35,220 nt of DNA. Source: Gammaproteobacteria bacterium. Its GTDB lineage: Bacteria > Pseudomonadota > Gammaproteobacteria > GCA-001735895. The notes under the pieces are model-generated. The model made no database searches, was not told where the DNA came from, and saw nothing but the letters and a program-made list of their open reading frames with translations. Each line of letters opens with the position of its first letter. The stretch's first letter is position 1. The stretch lies in the NCBI GenBank assembly GCA_030066335.1, contig JASJBV010000003.1, positions 1-35,220 on the forward strand, read 5' to 3'. Both the position numbers and the translations under genes were made by a program. Positions 10,702 through 20,011 of this stretch are shown here, piece by piece.

Positions 10702-11496
10702 ATGAAAACTCTACTCGCAACCCTGATCTCTACCGCCCTCGTGGTACCCACTGCCGCCCTTGCCGGCCATTGCTCTTCCAAGGCCTATGGCAAGCACCAC
10801 GGCTATTCAAAATCCGGTGCCCATCATCCACATGCCTATGGTGCTCATTATGACTACATGAAGAGAAAGCATCATGCCAAGATGAAGCATCACAAAATGA
10901 TGAAGAAGCATCATCCCAAGTACTACCAGAAGTATCCAACGGGTGGCTACAAGTCCGCGTCACCCCATTCCCAAGGAGGCGATATGTACTACCTTCACTT
11001 ACCCAAGCAAGGCGAAACTGATAATCTGACGTCCATCCCTGCTCCACAGGAGATTGCCCAGGCTCCGGCCGCCGAGACCGAAAATGCCGTTTTGGCTAAT
11101 ATCGTCAACACCGCAGCCGAGGCTGGTCAGTTCAACACCCTGATCGAAGCGGTCAAGGCAGCAGGTCTCGAGGAGACCCTGACCGGCCCTGGTCCTTTCA
11201 CGGTATTTGCACCGACCGACGAGGCCTTTTCCCGTTTGCCGGAGAGTATCCTCAAGGCATTGACCGAAGACAGCCAGGCCCTGGCTGACCTGCTGACTGC
11301 TCACGTTGTGCCGGGCCGTGTGACCGCCGCTGATGCGATGGGCCTGAACAGCGCCAAGAGTGTCCAGGGCTCGGAGCTGGCCATCGATTCATCAGACGGT
11401 GTATCGATCAACGGGGCCAAAGTTATTTCGACCGACATCGAAGCCAGCAATGGCATCATCCACGTCATCGATAGCGTCATCTTCCCGCAATCATAA
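10702..11496 (+). CDS. secreted fasciclin-domain protein with His/Lys/Tyr-rich N-terminal segment
   Basis: Signal peptide MKTLLATLISTALVVPTAALA; KRKHHAKMKHHKMMKKHHPKYYQKYP; fasciclin core GPFTVFAPTDEAFSRLP..LLTAHVVPGRV..NGIIHVIDSVIFP. Confidence 0.93.
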   Translation: MKTLLATLISTALVVPTAALAGHCSSKAYGKHHGYSKSGAHHPHAYGAHYDYMKRKHHAKMKHHKMMKKHHPKYYQKYPTGGYKSASPHSQGGDMYYLHLPKQGETDNLTSIPAPQEIAQAPAAETENAVLANIVNTAAEAGQFNTLIEAVKAAGLEETLTGPGPFTVFAPTDEAFSRLPESILKALTEDSQALADLLTAHVVPGRVTAADAMGLNSAKSVQGSELAIDSSDGVSINGAKVISTDIEASNGIIHVIDSVIFPQS

Positions 11497-11523
11497 TCAA
11501 ACACTCTATTAATTCATCAACCC

Positions 11524-11547
11524 GACCCGGCTCTGCCGGGTCATTTT
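11524..11547 (+). terminator. rho-independent terminator of the fasciclin gene
   Basis: GACCCGGC-TCT-GCCGGGTC followed by ATTTT. Confidence 0.85.
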
Positions 11548-11569
11548 ATTAAGCACTTAGGAGATACAT

Positions 11570-12250
11570 ATGTTTCGTCAACCAATCTTTAAAACAGGGA
11601 GAATTATTGGTATTACCCTGGCCACATTGACCCTAAGCCTGCCCGGCCACGCCTATGATTATGGCAGTAGCTACGGCGGTTATGACAATCGCAGCGGTGG
11701 CGGCATGGGTATGGGTTCAGGCTCTGGCTCAGGCAGCGGTATGGGCATGGGTTCAGGTTCGCGCTCCGGTTATTATGACCGTCGTGGTTATGGTTCGGGT
11801 TACGATTACCAGCGCCCGCAACGACCACCGATGCGACCCTATGGCTACCAACGTCCACCACGCGAGCAGATGCGCCCTTATGGTTATCAGCGCCCACCGC
11901 GTGAACCGATGCGCCCTTATGGTGGCTATCGTCAGGCACCCATGACGCCACCGGCCGCGGCTACCCCGGCACCATCTGCGCCGGCAGAAGCGGCAGCAGG
12001 TGAAGTGACGCTGAATATTCAGGGTATGGCGTTCCAGCCGGCAAGCATGACGGTCAAGGCCGGTTCCACCGTCACCTGGGTCAATAACGATAGTGCCCCG
12101 CACACCGTGACCAGTACCGATGGCGGCCCACTGGCATCAGGTACCCTGAATCGAGGCAGCAGCTACAGCGTAACTCTCGATCAGCCCGGCACCTACAACT
12201 ACGTATGTAAGTTTCACCCGCGCATGCGCGCGAGCATCGTCGTCCAGTAA
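11570..12250 (+). CDS. secreted cupredoxin (plastocyanin/amicyanin-like) with Gly/Met/Ser-rich and Pro-rich repeats
   Basis: 226 aa; signal peptide; MAFQPASMTVKAGSTVTWVNNDSAPHTV..YNYVCKFHPRM gives type 1 copper ligands H, C, H, M. Confidence 0.9.
   Translation: MFRQPIFKTGRIIGITLATLTLSLPGHAYDYGSSYGGYDNRSGGGMGMGSGSGSGSGMGMGSGSRSGYYDRRGYGSGYDYQRPQRPPMRPYGYQRPPREQMRPYGYQRPPREPMRPYGGYRQAPMTPPAAATPAPSAPAEAAAGEVTLNIQGMAFQPASMTVKAGSTVTWVNNDSAPHTVTSTDGGPLASGTLNRGSSYSVTLDQPGTYNYVCKFHPRMRASIVVQ
11696..11770 (+). repeat. in-frame Gly-Met/Gly-Ser low-complexity repeat
   Basis: Encodes GGGMGMGSGSGSGSGMGMGSGSRSG. Confidence 0.8.
11810..11935 (+). repeat. in-frame tandem repeat, unit about 13 aa (RPYGYQRPPREQM)
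   Basis: Encodes QRPQRPPMRPYGYQRPPREQMRPYGYQRPPREPMRPYGGYRQ. Confidence 0.85.
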
Positions 12251-12254
12251 CGAC

Positions 12255-12286
12255 AAGGCCGGGATGCATCTGCATCCCGGCCTTTT
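12255..12286 (+). terminator. rho-independent terminator of the cupredoxin gene
   Basis: Perfect 14-bp arms AAGGCCGGGATGCA / TGCATCCCGGCCTT, then TT. Confidence 0.88.
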
Positions 12287-12319
12287 ACTTCTGCCGCTGA
12301 ATTCTCAGCCCAGTAATAG

Positions 12320-12982
12320 TTACAACAGCTTAATGACCGCTTGCGCCGCGCTGCCGCTTGACTGCGGATTCTGCCCGGTAATCAATTTACCGTCGACGAC
12401 CACGTTATCGGCCCAATCATCAGCTTCGACAAACTCGGCACCGAGTTCACGCAAGCGGGTCTGCAGCAGGAATGGCATCAGCTGATCCAACTCAACCGCA
12501 CGTTCTTCAGAATCGGTAAAAGCAGTCACCTTACGGCCCTTGACCAGCGCGGAACCGTCCGCCAGCATCGCCCCGACCAGACAGGCCGGTCCATGACATA
12601 CCGACGCGACGACCTTATCGTTCTCAAAAAACTCAACCACGATACGTTGCACCTGTGGGTTATCCGGCAGGTCGAACATGGTGCCATGGCCACCGGGGAA
12701 AAACAGCGCAGCATAATCATCGGCGCTAATCGTTGCATCCAGTTTGCGCGCATCTTTCAGCGCTGACCTGGCGGCCTCGTTTTCCGCCGTCGCCTGATAG
12801 TCCTCGAGGCTGCGTTGATCGATCGGCGTGGCTCCGCCTTTGGGACTGGCTACCGTGATCGCGTAACCCTGTTGTTGAAACAGGCCGAAGGGCACGGCGA
12901 ATTCTTCAAACCATAGACCTGTCGCGTGATCCTGGTCGATCTCGTCATGACTGGTCACTAGCATTAAAATCTGTTTGCTCAT
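12320..12982 (-). CDS. type 1 glutamine amidotransferase-like protein, DJ-1/PfpI/Hsp31 family
   Basis: 220 aa; ALFFPGGHGTMFDLPD and nucleophile elbow VASVCHGPACL. Confidence 0.9.
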   Translation of the reverse strand: MSKQILMLVTSHDEIDQDHATGLWFEEFAVPFGLFQQQGYAITVASPKGGATPIDQRSLEDYQATAENEAARSALKDARKLDATISADDYAALFFPGGHGTMFDLPDNPQVQRIVVEFFENDKVVASVCHGPACLVGAMLADGSALVKGRKVTAFTDSEERAVELDQLMPFLLQTRLRELGAEFVEADDWADNVVVDGKLITGQNPQSSGSAAQAVIKLL

Positions 12983-13064
12983 TTAAATCTCTTTGGCGAT
13001 TGACTGACTGTATTAATGTGTGCCTCGATCGCAACTAATCAAGAGATTGCCGATGGCAGAATGG

Positions 13065-13910
13065 TCAATTAACCAGCCCATGCAGCAGACTGGTTAAAAC
13101 CGGGCCACAGGGTTCCCTGAGCTGCAACTGGAACAGTTCATCGGCACGGGTTTGGCCGAGGTTGATCGATGCGACCGGCTTGCCCTGCTCCGCGGCACCA
13201 CGCACGAACCGGAAACCGGAATAAACCTGCAGCGATGATCCAATGACCAGCAAGGCATCGGCCTGCTGCAGCGCATCGAGGCTGCGCTCGACCCGGGCAC
13301 GGGGTACATTTTCGCCGAAGAACACCACGTTGGGTTTCAATACGCCGCCACAATCGGCGCAGCGCGGAATAACCATCGACGCAAAATCAAAATCCTCCAA
13401 CAACGCATCACCGTCCGGCGCGTGCCTGACCGATACACCGGTCAACGCCGGGTTGGCCCTGAGCAGCGCCTGCTGTAACTGTTGTCGCGGGATGACTGCC
13501 TGACAATCGAGACACACGACCTCGTGCAATCGGCCATGCAGATCGATGACATTTTCATGACCGGCCTGGCGATGCAGCTGGTCTACATTCTGGGTAATCA
13601 GGGTATCGACATAACCGTGACTCTCCAACTCGGCCAGGGCCTGATGGGCCTCATTCGGCTGGGCCTGGACAAACCGCGGCCAGCCGAGGGCGGACCTGGC
13701 CCAATAGCGTTGGCGGGCGTCATGGCTGCCACTGAATTCGGCAAAAGTCATCGGCTGCTGCTGTTTCCACGCCCCATTTTCGTCGCGGTAATCGGGGATC
13801 CCGGACGCAGTGCTGATACCGGCACCGGTCAATACCAGTAACCTGGGGTGGTCTTCGATAAAATGATGCAATTCGGTGATCACGTCTGGCCTCAGGTCAA
13901 CATTGTTCAA
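13065..13910 (-). CDS. Sir2 family NAD-dependent deacylase (SIRT4-like class II appearance)
   Basis: 281 aa; TTG start; TGAGISTASGIPDYRDENG, TQNVDQLHRQAGHENVIDLHG, two CxxC pairs, VIGSSLQVYSGF. Confidence 0.92.
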   Translation of the reverse strand: MNNVDLRPDVITELHHFIEDHPRLLVLTGAGISTASGIPDYRDENGAWKQQQPMTFAEFSGSHDARQRYWARSALGWPRFVQAQPNEAHQALAELESHGYVDTLITQNVDQLHRQAGHENVIDLHGRLHEVVCLDCQAVIPRQQLQQALLRANPALTGVSVRHAPDGDALLEDFDFASMVIPRCADCGGVLKPNVVFFGENVPRARVERSLDALQQADALLVIGSSLQVYSGFRFVRGAAEQGKPVASINLGQTRADELFQLQLREPCGPVLTSLLHGLVN

Positions 13911-14077
13911 CCGTAGTTACTAAGCAATCGATCAAGACTGCAATGAAAAGTTCGCGTCCACTGAACAATTATTCAGCTGATTTAACAAGGTTTGAATTTA
14001 GCATGATCCTGCAAGTTTTACTGGAGTTCACACCCTTGCCCGATTAATCTAATCACCATATAAAACAGGGAAGCGCC

Positions 14078-15448
14078 ATGAATCCAAGAGATGTAAAAAC
14101 CATCGATGACGCGCGGCGTATCGTAGAACTGCGCAACCTGAGTCATGTCAAGGTCGGGCTGTTTGACAACGACGGTGTCATGCGGGGCAAGTATATGAGC
14201 CGGGAGAAGTTTTTTTCCTCGCTGGAAAAAGGCTTCGCGTTTTGCGACGTAGTGCTCGGCTGGGACGTCAAGGACCAGCTCTATGACAATGTCAGCTATA
14301 CCGGCTGGCATACCGGTTACCCGGACGCACCGGTGCGGATCCTGGCGGAGAGCTGTCGCGAAATCCCCTTCGAAGGCGACATGCTGTTATTCATTGCCGA
14401 GTTTGCCGAGCATGCGCAATCCGTATGTCCGCGCGCTACCCTGCGCCGGGTGATCGAGCGGGCCGAGGCCATGGGTTTTACTCCCCATGCCGCTTTGGAA
14501 TACGAATATTTCCTGTTCGATGAAACGCCGGACAGTATCCGCGACAAGCAGTTCAAGGACCTGAAGCCGATGACCCCCGGCTGGTTTGGCTATTCGATGC
14601 TGCGTAATTCGACCCATGCCGAGCTCTATCACGAGATCCTCAATATGGCGGAGGTGATGGATTTTCCGTTGGAAGGTATCCATACCGAGACCGGTCCCGG
14701 CGTGCTGGAAACCGCGATTACGGTCGATCATGCCGCCGCTGCCGCGGACAAGGCCGCATTGTTCAAAACCTTCATCAAGGTGCTGGCCCAGCGCCATGGC
14801 CTGATGGCGACCTTCATGGCCAAATGGTCTAACGACTATCCCGGCCAAAGCGGGCATATCCACATGTCCCTGCGCTACCGGGATAACGATCGCTCCGCGT
14901 TCTACGATGCGAACAAGGAGCATCAGATCAGTGATATCCAGCGCCACTTTCTTGCCGGCCAGCAAAAACTGATGCCGGAATTCCTGGCCATGGTCGCTCC
15001 AACCATCAACAGCTACTCGCGCATGGTTCCGGGGTTCTGGGCGCCGACGGATGCCACCTGGGGGGTGGAAAACCGTACCACCGCGCTGCGCGTGATCAGC
15101 GGCGGTGAGAAATCGCAACGGATCGAATATCGCCTGGGTTCCGCGGATGCCAATCCTTACCTGACCACCGCCGCCGCGCTGGCCAGTGGCTTGTATGGCA
15201 TCGAACAGGCATGGGAGCCGGAACCGGCAATCACCGGCAATGCCTACGAGCAAGCGCAACCCGAGCACCTGGCCTTGCCGACCAGCTTATGGTCAGCCGC
15301 GCAGGCATTGAAAGCTTCCGCGGCTGCCCGCGACTGTTTCGGTGATACCTTTGTTGAACATTTCGCTGCGTCCCGGGAATGGGAAGAACGAGAATTTCGC
15401 AAACATATTACCGACTGGGAACTGGAACGTTATTTTGAAATCATCTGA
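14078..15448 (+). CDS. glutamine synthetase family protein (gamma-glutamyl-amine ligase/PuuA-like)
   Basis: 456 aa; EYEYFLFDE, HTETGPGVLETAI, GHIHMSL, ENRTTALRVI, IEYRLGSADANPYLTTAA. Confidence 0.92.
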   Translation: MNPRDVKTIDDARRIVELRNLSHVKVGLFDNDGVMRGKYMSREKFFSSLEKGFAFCDVVLGWDVKDQLYDNVSYTGWHTGYPDAPVRILAESCREIPFEGDMLLFIAEFAEHAQSVCPRATLRRVIERAEAMGFTPHAALEYEYFLFDETPDSIRDKQFKDLKPMTPGWFGYSMLRNSTHAELYHEILNMAEVMDFPLEGIHTETGPGVLETAITVDHAAAAADKAALFKTFIKVLAQRHGLMATFMAKWSNDYPGQSGHIHMSLRYRDNDRSAFYDANKEHQISDIQRHFLAGQQKLMPEFLAMVAPTINSYSRMVPGFWAPTDATWGVENRTTALRVISGGEKSQRIEYRLGSADANPYLTTAAALASGLYGIEQAWEPEPAITGNAYEQAQPEHLALPTSLWSAAQALKASAAARDCFGDTFVEHFAASREWEEREFRKHITDWELERYFEII

Positions 15449-15513
15449 CTGGAGTCATTATTCGACAACAAACCGTCGCTAAGCTTAGCCGGTTACAACC
15501 GCCTGGAATCCAT

Positions 15514-16905
15514 ATGTCCCAACGTCTCACCACGATTAGCCCGGTCGATAACTCGATTTACCTGGAACGCGAGCTAGCCGGCAACGATGAAATCCAGCAG
15601 GCACTGGCACTGGCGCGCCAGGCCCAACAACAATGGAAATCCACCAATCTGTCACAAAGACAGGAACTGTGCAGCAAGGCGGTCGATTATTTTGTCCAAC
15701 ACAAGCAGGCCATTGCCGAGGAAATCACCTGGCAGATGGGCCGCCCCATCCGCTATGCCGCAATCGAAGTCAACGGTCTGGAAGAACGCGCACGGACCAT
15801 GATCGAACTCGCCGAACAGGGACTGCAACCGGTACAGATCGAACCCAAACCGGGGTTCCAGCGCTGGATTCAACACGAACCGCTGGGCACCATCTTCGTC
15901 ATCGCGCCGTGGAACTATCCTTACCTGACCGCGGTGAATGCGATCATCCCGGCTTTACTGGCCGGTAATGCGGTGATCCTCAAACACTCGGCGCAAACGC
16001 CGTTGGCTGCCGAGCGCTTTGCCGAGGCCTTCGCCGCGGCCGGCTTGCCGACGGGGGTGTTTCAATATTTACACCTGTCACACCAGGATACCGAACAGGT
16101 CATCAAGGACCAGTACATCGATTATGTGGCTTTCACCGGCTCGGTGTCCGGTGGTGAGATGGTGGAAAAAGCGGTGGCCGGTCGCTTTATCGGTACCGGG
16201 CTTGAACTCGGCGGCAAGGACCCGGCCTACATCCGTGCCGATGCCGATCTAACCCAGGCGGTGGATACGGTGATGGATGGAGCCTTCTTCAACAGCGGGC
16301 AAAGTTGTTGTGGTATCGAACGCATTTATGTCCACGAACAGATTTACGATGAATTTTTAGCCAGCGCGATTGACTGGGTCAGGCAGCTTAAACTGGGTCG
16401 CCCCGATGATAAGGCCACGACCCTGGGGCCATTGGTCAGGGCCAGTGCCGCCGATTTCGTGCGCAGCCAGATTGCCGAAGCAATCGACAAAGGGGCCGAG
16501 GTCCATATCGATGAAAGCGACTTCGCCATGAGCCAGCCGGGCACGCCCTACCTGGCTCCACAACTGCTAACCGCGGTCGATCATAGTATGCAGATCATGA
16601 CCGAGGAGACCTTCGGCCCGGTGGTCGGAGTCCAGAAAGTGGCATCCGATGAAGAAGCCATCGGGCTAATGAATGACAGCATCTATGGCCTGACCGCGGC
16701 CATCTTCACCAGCGATATCGACATCGGCGTCAGCCTGGGGCATCAGCTTGACACTGGCACTTTTTTCATCAACCGCTGCGATTACCTGGACCCCGACCTG
16801 GCCTGGTGCGGGATCAAGCATTCCGGCCACGGCTGTACCCTGTCGGTGCTGGGTTATGAATACCTGACCCGGCCCAAGTCGTTCCACATCAAACAGACGA
16901 ACTGA
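15514..16905 (+). CDS. aldehyde dehydrogenase family protein
   Basis: 463 aa; PWNYPYLTAVNAIIPALLAGNAVILKHSAQTP, LELGGKDPAYI, NSGQSCCGIERIYV, EETFGPVVGV. Confidence 0.94.
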   Translation: MSQRLTTISPVDNSIYLERELAGNDEIQQALALARQAQQQWKSTNLSQRQELCSKAVDYFVQHKQAIAEEITWQMGRPIRYAAIEVNGLEERARTMIELAEQGLQPVQIEPKPGFQRWIQHEPLGTIFVIAPWNYPYLTAVNAIIPALLAGNAVILKHSAQTPLAAERFAEAFAAAGLPTGVFQYLHLSHQDTEQVIKDQYIDYVAFTGSVSGGEMVEKAVAGRFIGTGLELGGKDPAYIRADADLTQAVDTVMDGAFFNSGQSCCGIERIYVHEQIYDEFLASAIDWVRQLKLGRPDDKATTLGPLVRASAADFVRSQIAEAIDKGAEVHIDESDFAMSQPGTPYLAPQLLTAVDHSMQIMTEETFGPVVGVQKVASDEEAIGLMNDSIYGLTAAIFTSDIDIGVSLGHQLDTGTFFINRCDYLDPDLAWCGIKHSGHGCTLSVLGYEYLTRPKSFHIKQTN

Positions 16906-16917
16906 GAGGACATTAGC

Positions 16918-18078
16918 TTGAACTTGACTGCCAACTGGAATTATCCAACCAACATCCGGGTCGGTGCAGGACGTTATACCGAGCTTGCCGATCTATGTCG
17001 AAAAATGGGGATCAAGTCACCGATGATCGTGACCGATCCGGGATTGGCCGAGATGCCGATGCTAGGTAAGGTGACCAGCCAGATCCGGATCTCCGGTCTG
17101 AACTGTGGCTGTTTTTTCGATATCCAGTCCAATCCCACCGGGGATAATGTCGAACAGGGAGTGACCTTCTTCCATGACAACCTACACGATGGTATCGTCG
17201 CCATCGGCGGCGGTTCGACCATAGATGCTGCCAAGGCCATTGCCTTGATGGTCGGCCAGCAACGCCCGATCTGGGATTTTGAAGATGTCGGCGAAAACTG
17301 GACCCGGGTCAATACCGCGGGTATAGCCCCGGTCATCGCGTTACCGACGACTGCCGGCACCGGTTCCGAGGTGGGACGGGCATCGGTGATTACCGATACC
17401 GACCAGCGGGTGAAGAAAATTATCTTTCATCCCAACATGTTACCGCAACAAGTCATCCTCGATCCCGAGTTGACCGTGGACCTGCCACCGGCGCTGACCG
17501 CCGCCACCGGCATGGATGCACTGTCGCATAACCTCGAGGCATTCTGCTCCCCTTTCTATCATCCACTGGCCGATGGTATTGCGGTTGAAGGTATCCGCCT
17601 GGTCCAGCAGTACCTGCCTCGCGCCTTCCATGATGGCCAGGATATCGAGGCCAGGACCCAGATGCTGGTCTGCTCCAGCATGGGTGCCACCGCGTTTCAG
17701 AAGGGCCTGGGCGCTATGCATGCGCTGGCCCATCCTCTCGGGGCGCTTTATAATGCTCATCATGGCACCCTGAATGCAATTCTGATGCCCTACGTATTAC
17801 AGGCAAACCTCGGCGTAATCGAAGACCGCCTGACCCGGCTGGCTCGCTTTCTGGACCTTGCCCAACCCGGTGCCGAGGGATTTATCCAGTGGGTGTTGCA
17901 ACTGCGTGAAGAATTAAACATTCCCGCCAGCCTTGCTGCGATAGGTATCGATGATAAGGATGCCGATCTTGTCGCGCAGATGGCGACCGAGGATCCATCC
18001 GCGGCTGGCAACCCAATAGATTTCAGCATCGATCAATACCGCCAACTATTCCTCGATGCTATTGATGGAAGGCTTTAG
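16918..18078 (+). CDS. iron-containing (group III) alcohol dehydrogenase
   Basis: 386 aa; TTG start; GGGSTIDAAKAIAL, LPTTAGTGSEV, GMDALSHNLEAF, HALAHPLGALYNAHHG. Confidence 0.93.
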   Translation: MNLTANWNYPTNIRVGAGRYTELADLCRKMGIKSPMIVTDPGLAEMPMLGKVTSQIRISGLNCGCFFDIQSNPTGDNVEQGVTFFHDNLHDGIVAIGGGSTIDAAKAIALMVGQQRPIWDFEDVGENWTRVNTAGIAPVIALPTTAGTGSEVGRASVITDTDQRVKKIIFHPNMLPQQVILDPELTVDLPPALTAATGMDALSHNLEAFCSPFYHPLADGIAVEGIRLVQQYLPRAFHDGQDIEARTQMLVCSSMGATAFQKGLGAMHALAHPLGALYNAHHGTLNAILMPYVLQANLGVIEDRLTRLARFLDLAQPGAEGFIQWVLQLREELNIPASLAAIGIDDKDADLVAQMATEDPSAAGNPIDFSIDQYRQLFLDAIDGRL

Positions 18079-18083
18079 TCATC

Positions 18084-18788
18084 ATGAAGGTTGCTATCTT
18101 ACTCTGTGACCAGGTAAAGGAAGAATATCAGGAACGGTTCGGCCTTTACCAGGATATGATCGCGAGCATGTTGGCACCTTTTTTCGATGAGCTGGAGATC
18201 AGTACATTCAATTGCCACCTCGGAGAAATACCCGATGACCTTCATGCCTTTGATTTTTACATATCCAGCGGCAGTCGTAGTAGTGTGTATGACGACGAGC
18301 CGTGGATCGGTGAATTGATCGAATTCGTTCAACTACTAAATCGACATCAAAAAAAGTTTATCGGTATATGTTTCGGTCATCAACTGATAGGTATCGCATT
18401 GGATGGCAAAGTCGAGCAATCGGACAAGGGCTGGGGGATAGGTATCGCAACCAAGCAAATGTTAACCCATAGCGATTGGATGACGGAGAAACCACAACAA
18501 TTGAAGCTGTTGGTCAGTCACCAGGACCAGGTCATCGAATTACCCCCGGAAGCTGAAATCGTCGCCGGCAGTGATTTCTGCCCCCATTTCATGGTGCAAT
18601 GGAATCCGCATTTCTTCAGTGTGCAGGGGCACCCGGAGTGGTCGCCAGATTATGCTCACAGGTTGATCCACGATCGACGTGATCAGTACCCTGAGGCGAC
18701 CTTCAACCAGGCCCTGGAATCGTTTATCGAGGAAACAGATAATCTTGTTTTCAGTCAATGGATCAGGCAATTCATTGACCAGGATTAA
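18084..18788 (+). CDS. class I glutamine amidotransferase (GuaA-N-like)
   Basis: 234 aa; FIGICFGHQLIG nucleophile elbow, FSVQGHPEWSPDY catalytic His/Glu. Confidence 0.9.
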   Translation: MKVAILLCDQVKEEYQERFGLYQDMIASMLAPFFDELEISTFNCHLGEIPDDLHAFDFYISSGSRSSVYDDEPWIGELIEFVQLLNRHQKKFIGICFGHQLIGIALDGKVEQSDKGWGIGIATKQMLTHSDWMTEKPQQLKLLVSHQDQVIELPPEAEIVAGSDFCPHFMVQWNPHFFSVQGHPEWSPDYAHRLIHDRRDQYPEATFNQALESFIEETDNLVFSQWIRQFIDQD

Positions 18789-18898
18789 AGCGCTGTTATC
18801 TGCGCGTAAAAATATTTATCTGTCGGGGATATTCTGGGCACAAATCCAGTCTAAAAACCATTCTTGAGCTACCCTTCCACGACCGCAACTACCCAGCC

Positions 18899-20011
18899 AT
18901 GCCTGAGCATCACGACACCGGATTCGATACCCGCTACCAGCGGATCCTGGACCAGATTGACAGGGTCAAACCGGTCAGCTACGGCAAGACCCGTAATTTT
19001 GCCGATGGCGCGGTCACCCGCCTATCGCCGTACATCTCACGCGGAGTGATCTCGACCCGGATGGTCCTCGATAGCATCCTGCAACAGGACCTGCCTTACT
19101 ACGCGAGCGAGAAGCTGATCCAGGAACTGGCCTGGCGCGATTACTGGCAACAGGTTTGGATCGCCAGGGGCGACGACATCGATGAGGATTTAAAACAGCC
19201 GCAAGCGGATGTCGCCCATCACCAGATGCCGCTGGCGCTGGATCAGGCAACCACCGGTATCGACGCGATCGATGCGGCAATCGAGGAGCTCTACCAGACC
19301 GGTTATATGCATAACCACATGCGGATGTATGTCGCCTCCGTCGCCTGCAATATCGCCAGAAGTCACTGGCGGATGCCGGCGCGATGGATGTATTTCCATC
19401 TGCTGGACGGCGACTGGGCAAGCAATGCACTGAGCTGGCAATGGGTGGCGGGCAGTAACGCCAACAAAAAATACTTTGCCAACCAGGGCAACATCAACAA
19501 GTATTTTTACTCCGAGCAGAAAGGCTCTTTCCTCGATCGCGACTATCCCGAACTGGTATCGATGTCGATCCCAGCAGTCCTCCGCGACAAGCTAGAGCAA
19601 TCGCTGAGCTGCGAGTTACCGGTGACTAAACCACCCGTACTCTCTCCGCAGTTACCCACGCTAATCTACAACTACTACAACCTGGATCCGGCCTGGCGCC
19701 GGGATGAGCCGGCCAATCGCATCCTGTTGCTGGAACCCTCAGTCTTCAACAGGTTTCCGATTGCGGCGAAGAATATCGATTTCATGCTGAAACTGGCCGA
19801 CAACATCCCGGGTATCCAGCTGTTCTGTGGCGAGTTCGCTGAATTACAGGGCCTGCTTCAAGCCGGGACTGTGTACTACAAGGAACATCCACTTAATCAG
19901 CATTATCGAGGCCACGAGGAACCACGTGACTGGATGTTCCAGGTCGAGGGTTACTACCCGTCATTCTTTGCGTTCTGGAAACGCTGCAAAAAGGAGATCA
20001 AGTCATGGTAG
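18899..20011 (+). CDS. photolyase/cryptochrome-like protein beginning with the FAD-binding region; no N-terminal antenna domain
   Basis: 370 aa; [79 protein letters not shown]. Confidence 0.87.
   Translation: MPEHHDTGFDTRYQRILDQIDRVKPVSYGKTRNFADGAVTRLSPYISRGVISTRMVLDSILQQDLPYYASEKLIQELAWRDYWQQVWIARGDDIDEDLKQPQADVAHHQMPLALDQATTGIDAIDAAIEELYQTGYMHNHMRMYVASVACNIARSHWRMPARWMYFHLLDGDWASNALSWQWVAGSNANKKYFANQGNINKYFYSEQKGSFLDRDYPELVSMSIPAVLRDKLEQSLSCELPVTKPPVLSPQLPTLIYNYYNLDPAWRRDEPANRILLLEPSVFNRFPIAAKNIDFMLKLADNIPGIQLFCGEFAELQGLLQAGTVYYKEHPLNQHYRGHEEPRDWMFQVEGYYPSFFAFWKRCKKEIKSW

Noticed and set aside
11655-11945. 96-aa + ORF in another frame within the cupredoxin repeat region
   Set aside because: Product of repetitive codons in the alternate frame; no signal of selection
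14387-15268. 293-aa minus-strand ORF over the glutamine-synthetase-like gene
   Set aside because: Antisense shadow of a well-supported CDS
13065-18788. Idea that the SIRT4-like sirtuin regulates the adjacent glutamine-synthetase-like operon
   Set aside because: Only divergent adjacency supports it; the link to mammalian SIRT4/glutamate metabolism is by analogy and not testable from sequence
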